Part shown: one piece after another, positions 15,970 through 21,175 of the stretch
How positions within the stretch are numbered: the first letter of the stretch is position 1
Layout: every line of letters begins with the position of its first letter
Assembly: GCA_002724975.1 (NCBI GenBank)
Contig: PBQF01000065.1
Span: forward strand, 1 to 21,175
Direction of reading: 5' to 3'
From: Parcubacteria group bacterium
GTDB lineage: Bacteria; Patescibacteriota; Minisyncoccia; Phycocordibacterales; GCA-002724975
Length of the DNA stretch: 21,175 nucleotides
Position numbers and translations under genes: made by a program
Notes under the pieces: generated by a model
The model's database searches: none
Told to the model about the DNA's origin: nothing
Seen by the model: only the letters and a program-made list of their open reading frames with translations

Positions 15970-17403
15970 TTACTTCTCTCCCAAAAACTCCTTACCAACC
16001 TTGAAAAGTAAGTCCTCTCTTTGGTGAGATGCCATTAGTTGAACTCCTAGTGGTAAGTTTTTCCCATTAACTGAAACAGCGCCAGAAGGCACAGACATTG
16101 CAGGAAGTCCCGTCATATTTGCTGGACTGGTAAAGATATCCTCAAGATACATTGCCACTGGATCATTAATCTTCTCTCCTATTTTAAATGCAGGCCCTGC
16201 AGTCGTTGGAGTAAGAATAACATCAACATTTTCAAAGGCTTTTTTATAGTCAGCTCTAATCTGATCACGCACAGCCTGAGCTTTATAGTAATACTGATCT
16301 GCGTAACCAGCAGAAAGAACATATGTACCAACTAAAACCCTTCTTTTTACTTCAGCCCCTAAACCTTCTCCACGAGTCTTAAAATAATCGTCAATTAAAT
16401 TCTCTCCATCTTTATGTAGTCCATATTTCACGCCATCAAATCGAGAAAGATTAGCAGACACCTCGGCTGGCATTACCACATAGTAAGCCGGAACAGAATA
16501 CCTTATATTTGGAAGCTCTATAGTTTTTACATCATATCCCAAATCCTTAAATTTTTTCACAGCCTTTTCTAAATTTTCATTTGAAGCCAAATCCCATTGT
16601 TCGTCTCCTTTATACTTTGGATAGTTAATCGTTGGTACACCTATGACGGGCTTCTTTGTATTTTTTTTCTCATATAAATCATCGGGGATAGAAGTGCTGT
16701 CCATTTCGTCTTTACCCTTAATTGTTTCAAACACTGCTTCCACATCGGAAACACTCTTTCCAATTGGACCAATACAATCTAGAGATGAACCCATGGCCAT
16801 TAACCCAGAACGAGAGACACTGCCATATGTGGGTTTCAAACCAACAACTCCACAAAAAGCACTAGGCTGTCTGATTGAGCCACCCGTATCGCTCCCCAAG
16901 GTTACAAGTGCCATATCAGATGCCACAGCTGCAACCGATCCGCCAGAAGATCCACCTGGCACTCTTGAGGTATCATGAGGATTTTTTGTGGGACCATATG
17001 CCGAGTTTTCAGTTGAAGCTCCCATAGCAAACTCATCCATATTTGTTCGCCCAATAATAACTGCACCAGCTTCTCTTAGTTTTTTAATAACATCCGCATC
17101 ATATGTTGCAGTGTAACCTTCCAAAACTTTTGAAGCCGCTCCTGCCTTGTGACCCTTAAAAAGAATATTGTCTTTAATTGCAACGGGAATTCCGGTCATT
17201 AAAACAGCACTTCCGTCTTTAAATTTTTCATCTGCCTCTTTGGCTTGTTCAATTGCGTCATCAAAAAATTCCAAGTAGGCATTCAGCTCTCCATTTTTTT
17301 CTTCATATACTTTTTTGTACTCATTAACTAAATCAACTGAAGTAAATTCCCCATTTATCATTGCCTCATGCACTTTTTTTATTGAAAGATTTTTGAGATC
17401 CAT
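15970..17403 (-). CDS. gatA: Glu-tRNA(Gln)/Asp-tRNA(Asn) amidotransferase subunit A
   Basis: 477 residues, usual length. Amidase signature: PVAIKDNILFKG with the catalytic Lys near 77, then VPGGSSGGSVAAVA and LGSDTGGSIRQPSAFCGVVG, giving the Ser-cisSer-Lys triad that frees ammonia from glutamine. It works with GatB and GatC to convert Glu-tRNA(Gln) to Gln-tRNA(Gln), and possibly Asp-tRNA(Asn). GatC lies 4 bases upstream, so the pair is coupled; gatB is not in this window. No Shine-Dalgarno (TTGTAATTCG before ATG). Confidence 0.97.
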   Translation of the reverse strand: MDLKNLSIKKVHEAMINGEFTSVDLVNEYKKVYEEKNGELNAYLEFFDDAIEQAKEADEKFKDGSAVLMTGIPVAIKDNILFKGHKAGAASKVLEGYTATYDADVIKKLREAGAVIIGRTNMDEFAMGASTENSAYGPTKNPHDTSRVPGGSSGGSVAAVASDMALVTLGSDTGGSIRQPSAFCGVVGLKPTYGSVSRSGLMAMGSSLDCIGPIGKSVSDVEAVFETIKGKDEMDSTSIPDDLYEKKNTKKPVIGVPTINYPKYKGDEQWDLASNENLEKAVKKFKDLGYDVKTIELPNIRYSVPAYYVVMPAEVSANLSRFDGVKYGLHKDGENLIDDYFKTRGEGLGAEVKRRVLVGTYVLSAGYADQYYYKAQAVRDQIRADYKKAFENVDVILTPTTAGPAFKIGEKINDPVAMYLEDIFTSPANMTGLPAMSVPSGAVSVNGKNLPLGVQLMASHQREDLLFKVGKEFLGEK

Positions 17404-17407
17404 CGAA

Positions 17408-17689
17408 TTACAAGATATTTTTTACTTTTATAAAGTTGTCTTCAGTACTTGGGGCTTCTTTTAAAATATCCTTAGTATGAATACCAGATTCATGCGGATT
17501 CTCGTCTTCTCTCAAAACATTTCTATTCTCTCCTGCTTTCTTCTCAGTCAAATCAGCCTCAACTTCCTTGAGTTGATCCACATAACCCAAAATAGACTCA
17601 ATGTCTTTTGTTAGACCTTGATTGTCACTTTCTGTAAGCTCAATCCTCGAGAGCTTAGCCAGATGTTCGATGTCTTTTTTTTCGATCAT
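17408..17689 (-). CDS. gatC: Amidotransferase subunit C
   Basis: 93 residues. IEHLAKLSRIELTESD is the typical GatC start, followed by ILGYVDQLKEVEAD and the ending region with NVLREDENPHES. GatC wraps around and stabilises GatA and GatB. It lies 16 bases after ligA and 4 bases before gatA. No Shine-Dalgarno is present. Confidence 0.93.
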   Translation of the reverse strand: MIEKKDIEHLAKLSRIELTESDNQGLTKDIESILGYVDQLKEVEADLTEKKAGENRNVLREDENPHESGIHTKDILKEAPSTEDNFIKVKNIL

Positions 17690-17705
17690 ATGGCTTATTT
17701 TAGCA

Positions 17706-19700
17706 CTATTTAATTAAGGTCTTAAACTCTTTCTCACTCAAAACTTTCACTCTCAATTTCTTCGCATCATCTAATTTACTTCCCACTTTCTCGCCAGCTA
17801 CCACATAATCAGTTTCTTTAGAGACAGAGCTTGAAACATTCCCGCCAGCTATGCGAATTTCCCTTTTTGCTTCATCACGGGTCATACTTCCCATTGTTCC
17901 GGTTAAAACAAAAGTTTTTCCAGATAGTTTCTTTGATACAACTTTTGGATTCTCAGTTTCTACATGTTTAAGTAGCCTATCAACTAATCTTGCGTTCTCT
18001 TTATCACGGAACCAATCAAAAACAGACTTCCCAACGACTTCTCCCACTCCATCTATTGCTTGAAGTTCTTCTAAACTTGATTTTCTAACTTTCTCCAGCG
18101 AACCAAAATGATTTGCTAGATCAATTGCTGTTTCTTCGCCCACTTGTTCAATCGAAAGCCCAATCAGAAAGCGAGGAAGTGTAACTTGCTTAGCTTTTTC
18201 AATTTCTCTTAGTAAATTCTCTACAGATTTTTCCTTAAAACCTTCCAACGGCAAAATGTCTCCTGTCTCAAGTGTAAAAATGTCATCAAAGTTTGTAATC
18301 AAACCCAATTCCAAAAACTTATCAACAATTTGTGGACCTAAACCATCAATATTAAAAGCTTTTTTAGAAACAAAGTAATGAAACTTTCTTTTTATTTGCT
18401 CAAATGAATTTTTGTTTGCACATCTCCACGCTGCTTGCCCTGGAACTCTCTCGATTTTTCCGTCGCCCCCACAAGCTGAAACTTTTGAAGGAAACTTGTA
18501 CGCCTTTTGCGAGCCGTCACGGAACTCTGTCAAAACTCTTACAATATCAGGGATAATATCTCCTGCTTTTTGTAGAATCACGGTGTCTCCAATTCGCACA
18601 TCAAGTCTTTTTATTTCATCTTCATTATGAAGTGTTGCCCTTGAAACCGTAGAGCCATCAACAAAAACAGGTCTCAACTGAGCCACCGGAGTGATGGTTC
18701 CGGTCCGCCCAACCTGAAGCACAATATCTTTTACTACAGTAGTCGATTGTTCTGCAGGAAATTTGTAAGCTACAGCAAAACGAGGAGACTTACCGGTAAA
18801 ACCTAAAATATTTTGTAAATTTTTTTGATTAACTTTTACTACAAGTCCATCAACTCCATAATTAACCTTCTTTTTGTCTTTACTCCACTTTTTATAATGC
18901 TTTTCTATTTCGTCCAGTGAATTAAATTCCTTTACATAAGGATTAACCTGAAAACCCAACTTGGTTAACCCGTTCAATTCATCAACCTGATTTAATCCTT
19001 CCTCTTCTAAATCATAAATAAAAGTTTCAAGACGACGACTTGCAGTAACACCTGTGTCGAGTTGGCGAATTGTCCCTGCTGTGGAGTTTCGAGGGTTTGC
19101 AAAAAGCGGTTCACTTGCTTTTTTACGCTCTTCATTAATGCGTTCAAACTCGCTATAAGGCATCCAAATCTCTCCAGAAACAATTGTTTCTCCTTTTTTT
19201 GGAATTTCAAGCGGCACGCTTTTAATTGTCTTTACATTTTCTGTAACATCTTCCCCCATAACACCATCTCCTCTGGTAACGGCAGTATTTAACTTACCGT
19301 TAACATAAGTTAAGACAATTTTTAGCCCGTCAATTTTTAATTCTGCCACATATTGGGGTTTCTCTTTTATTCCTTCTTTGTCTAAAATTCTTAAAATCTT
19401 TTCTTCCCATTTTTGGAGTTCTTCATAATTAAAAACATTATCAAGAGAATATTGTCTGACTTTATGGTGAGCTTTCTTGAAACCCTCAATTATTTTTCCG
19501 CCCACTCTCTCACTTACACCACCCTTAACCTTAAGCTTTGGATATTTTTCTTCAAGCTCCGTCAATTCTTTCGCTAAAGAATCATAAGCTTCGTCTGTTA
19601 TTTCGGGCTCGTCTTTTGTGTGGTAAAGCTCCTGATGATATCTTGCCAGCTTTTGAAGCTTCTTGTATCTTTCCCTGATTTCAGGGCTTAATTTAGCCAT
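17706..19700 (-). CDS. ligA: NAD-dependent DNA ligase LigA
   Basis: 664 residues, normal length. Seals nicks using NAD. The catalytic lysine is K122 in LKIDG; also visible are YSLDNVF (about 84), VTRGDGVMGEDVT (141-153), ANPRNSTAGTIRQLD, GVDGLVVKVN and VGRTGTITPVA, then an OB fold, a HhH region and a C-terminal BRCT domain (LSGKTFVLTGTMGSMTRDEA to the end). The zinc-finger region (about 405-435) keeps only two cysteines, C410 and C427; the usual first and fourth are Val/Ser-like (VSACGG... RCANKNSFEQ). It is first in the ligA-gatC-gatA run. No Shine-Dalgarno (ACTTTAAAAA before ATG). Confidence 0.97.
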   Translation of the reverse strand: MAKLSPEIRERYKKLQKLARYHQELYHTKDEPEITDEAYDSLAKELTELEEKYPKLKVKGGVSERVGGKIIEGFKKAHHKVRQYSLDNVFNYEELQKWEEKILRILDKEGIKEKPQYVAELKIDGLKIVLTYVNGKLNTAVTRGDGVMGEDVTENVKTIKSVPLEIPKKGETIVSGEIWMPYSEFERINEERKKASEPLFANPRNSTAGTIRQLDTGVTASRRLETFIYDLEEEGLNQVDELNGLTKLGFQVNPYVKEFNSLDEIEKHYKKWSKDKKKVNYGVDGLVVKVNQKNLQNILGFTGKSPRFAVAYKFPAEQSTTVVKDIVLQVGRTGTITPVAQLRPVFVDGSTVSRATLHNEDEIKRLDVRIGDTVILQKAGDIIPDIVRVLTEFRDGSQKAYKFPSKVSACGGDGKIERVPGQAAWRCANKNSFEQIKRKFHYFVSKKAFNIDGLGPQIVDKFLELGLITNFDDIFTLETGDILPLEGFKEKSVENLLREIEKAKQVTLPRFLIGLSIEQVGEETAIDLANHFGSLEKVRKSSLEELQAIDGVGEVVGKSVFDWFRDKENARLVDRLLKHVETENPKVVSKKLSGKTFVLTGTMGSMTRDEAKREIRIAGGNVSSSVSKETDYVVAGEKVGSKLDDAKKLRVKVLSEKEFKTLIK

Positions 19701-19716
19701 TTTTTAAAGTGGGTCC

Positions 19717-20202
19717 TTAATACTTAACTCTAATACCCCTTTCCATTCTTCGGGGGTTTGAGGTATCACAAGTATTATACCCTCTAGCTTCAATAGTTGT
19801 ATCGCCCCCACCTTTTATAACGGTTACAGTTGCACATTGCTGGGATGGAGGAAAGGTCAGTTCAAATGTAGTCACAGCTGAATTAGCTCCAGTTACCACA
19901 TTCCACCCACTACTTATATTCTGACCTGCGCACATCGTTTCAGATGGAGGTGGTGCAGACCCTGTCGAAGTTGCAAAACTTCTCTTTCTTAAATCTGCAA
20001 ATAGGGCGCATTCAATACCGCTATCAGCGGAATAAAATGCAAATTGTGATCCTTTTGCTGATGAAGTAAGAATTAATTCTTTAAAAACGATATTGAAAAT
20101 ACCCGTGCCAATGGCAAGCAGTAATGCTGCAATCAAAGATGCAAAAAGAAGTGTGAAACCTTTATTGGTTGATATTTTTTCTTTTGATTTAATTAAATCC
20201 AT
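19717..20202 (-). CDS. PilX-like type IV pilin/pilus assembly protein
   Basis: 161 residues. Prepilin peptidase site TNKG/FTLL at residues 15/16, followed by a hydrophobic helix (FASLIAALLLAIGTGIFNIV) and AFYSADSGIECALFADL, which is typical of PilX-like minor pilins in Parcubacteria. The usual Glu at mature position 5 is Phe here, which fits the PilX group rather than major pilins. The C-terminal half is a small globular domain with a few Cys. It follows the glycine-rich gene by 32 bases and precedes ligA. No Shine-Dalgarno precedes the ATG (ATGTATATAAT). Confidence 0.75.
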   Translation of the reverse strand: MDLIKSKEKISTNKGFTLLFASLIAALLLAIGTGIFNIVFKELILTSSAKGSQFAFYSADSGIECALFADLRKRSFATSTGSAPPPSETMCAGQNISSGWNVVTGANSAVTTFELTFPPSQQCATVTVIKGGGDTTIEARGYNTCDTSNPRRMERGIRVKY

Positions 20203-20234
20203 ATTATATACATCTGGGACAAGAATCTATTAAT

Positions 20235-21175
20235 CTATAGAGAATTAACTCCAGTTGCCGTAACGTAACGGATAATGACTATACCAGACCCCCCATCCGA
20301 ATGATCTGAAGGTGGATTATAGTTTGCAGAACCACCTCCTCCTCCTCCTGTGTCATGTGTTCCATTAGAACCCTGTGGACTTCCTGAAGACCCCCCAGCG
20401 CCACCACCCCCATTTCCACCTGATCCAGCGGAGGTACTCCCCCAAGATACCCCTCCTCCACCGCCTCCTCCAGCATAATATACTGCAGATCCAGTAATCG
20501 AACTTTGTCTACCAATACCTCCATCGCCTGAACTAGAACTAGAACCATTTCCACCTACGGCCCCAGCACCACCACCACCACCATTTGCTTTAATGTTGGG
20601 AGAAACGGAATTGTACATTTCACCACCATTATTTCCATAACCAGTTCCCCCGTTGGAGTTTCCTTGAGTACCAGTTCCCCCTCCACTAACATTATATGAC
20701 GAAGCTCCTCCTGAACCTCCGTCGCGGCCAGCATTTCCTTCCATGCCACCACCACCCCCAATTGCTGTTATACCATCAAAAGAAGAATTTCCACCATTTC
20801 GATCGGAATATGCCCCTGTTCCAATCGGTCCACCAGCTCCTACGTATACAGTATATGCCTGGGCAGTTACTGCATGACTGGCTTTCTCTACAAAACCACC
20901 AGCACCACCGCCACCAGCCGTAGTACTATTACTCCCACCACTATTACCACCAGACCCACCACCTCCAATAACAAGAACTTCAACATTACCAGAACCATTT
21001 GGAGTAAATGTATCTGTAGAATGAGCATTAGCTTGATTACCATCAGTTTCGTAACCAGTATTATTGTCGTTTGTAAATGTATGAATAGTATATCTACCAC
21101 TAGTTGTTATAGTTCCTCCAGTTGCCTCAAAAGTCGACACTGGTGTTTGTAGATGAATCAATCCAGTTGTTAAAG
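20235..21175 (-). CDS. Glycine-rich surface/tail-like protein, N-terminus beyond the window
   Basis: At least 313 residues; the frame is open to the right edge, so the start is not seen (a TTG at 21161 is not convincing). VEVLVIGGGGSGG and VIIRYVTATG bracket a long Gly/Ser/Asn-rich run (many GGG tracts), typical of the glycine-rich domain of phage tail-like and bacterial surface proteins. FTPNGSGNVEVLVIGG is the usual N-terminal edge of that domain. It probably forms a beta-rich or polyglycine-II rod outside the cell. Upstream of a pilin gene, a pilus or adhesion role is plausible. Repetitive codons cause several spurious open frames on both strands. Confidence 0.8.
   Translation of the reverse strand, partial: LTTGLIHLQTPVSTFEATGGTITTSGRYTIHTFTNDNNTGYETDGNQANAHSTDTFTPNGSGNVEVLVIGGGGSGGNSGGSNSTTAGGGGAGGFVEKASHAVTAQAYTVYVGAGGPIGTGAYSDRNGGNSSFDGITAIGGGGGMEGNAGRDGGSGGASSYNVSGGGTGTQGNSNGGTGYGNNGGEMYNSVSPNIKANGGGGGAGAVGGNGSSSSSGDGGIGRQSSITGSAVYYAGGGGGGGVSWGSTSAGSGGNGGGGAGGSSGSPQGSNGTHDTGGGGGGSANYNPPSDHSDGGSGIVIIRYVTATGVNSL

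Noticed and set aside
20696..21152. Plus-strand His/Thr-rich frames
   Set aside because: Shadows of the glycine codon repeats of the minus-strand gene.

Overview
The window looks like a chromosomal segment of a Patescibacteria (CPR) bacterium, most likely of the Parcubacteria/Paceibacteria type. The evidence is: AT-rich protein genes packed with 4-nt overlaps or near-zero gaps; a divergent 16S rRNA that matches the EUB338-II probe site rather than EUB338; no 23S next to the 16S; a short TraG/VirB4-like ATPase next to a lamin-tail-domain surface protein; a PilX-like pilin; and a glycine-rich surface protein. This is inferred from gene content and the 16S; no database was searched. Almost everything is on the minus strand. 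The plus-strand genes are the methyltransferase at the left edge and a small GC-rich membrane-protein cassette at 12589-12928.

Layout. 1-6216: glycan or lipid-glycan assembly, with a methyltransferase, a polyprenol-phosphate mannose synthase fused to a GtrA flippase domain, two single GT4 glycosyltransferases and one double-GT4 fusion; three of these junctions are coupled or tightly spaced. 6285-12331: a second minus-strand run (formyltransferase, rsmI, small membrane protein, GH-like DUF4015 protein, TraG/VirB4-like ATPase, lamin-tail/PKD surface protein). 11640-12930: a small compositionally distinct stretch (formyltransferase, AbrB-like regulator behind a large palindrome, GC-rich two-helix membrane protein). 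12952-15190: tRNA-Ile(GAU) and a solitary 16S gene with its own promoter and terminator. 15360-19700: ligA-gatC-gatA and a membrane protein with a HEPN-like tail. 19717-21175: PilX-like pilin and a glycine-rich protein that runs off the right edge.

The most unusual feature is the 16S 3' end. Helix 45 and its GGAA loop are intact, but the CACCTCCTTA tail that carries the anti-Shine-Dalgarno sequence is replaced by an AT-rich tail (TATTTAAAAC). Consistent with this, 15 of the 18 starts I inspected have no Shine-Dalgarno sequence. Two of the three exceptions are the GC-rich, probably foreign genes, which carry textbook GGAGG motifs; the third is explained by overlapping coding sequence. This points to a lineage that initiates translation without SD pairing and holds a few imported genes that still carry SD sequences.
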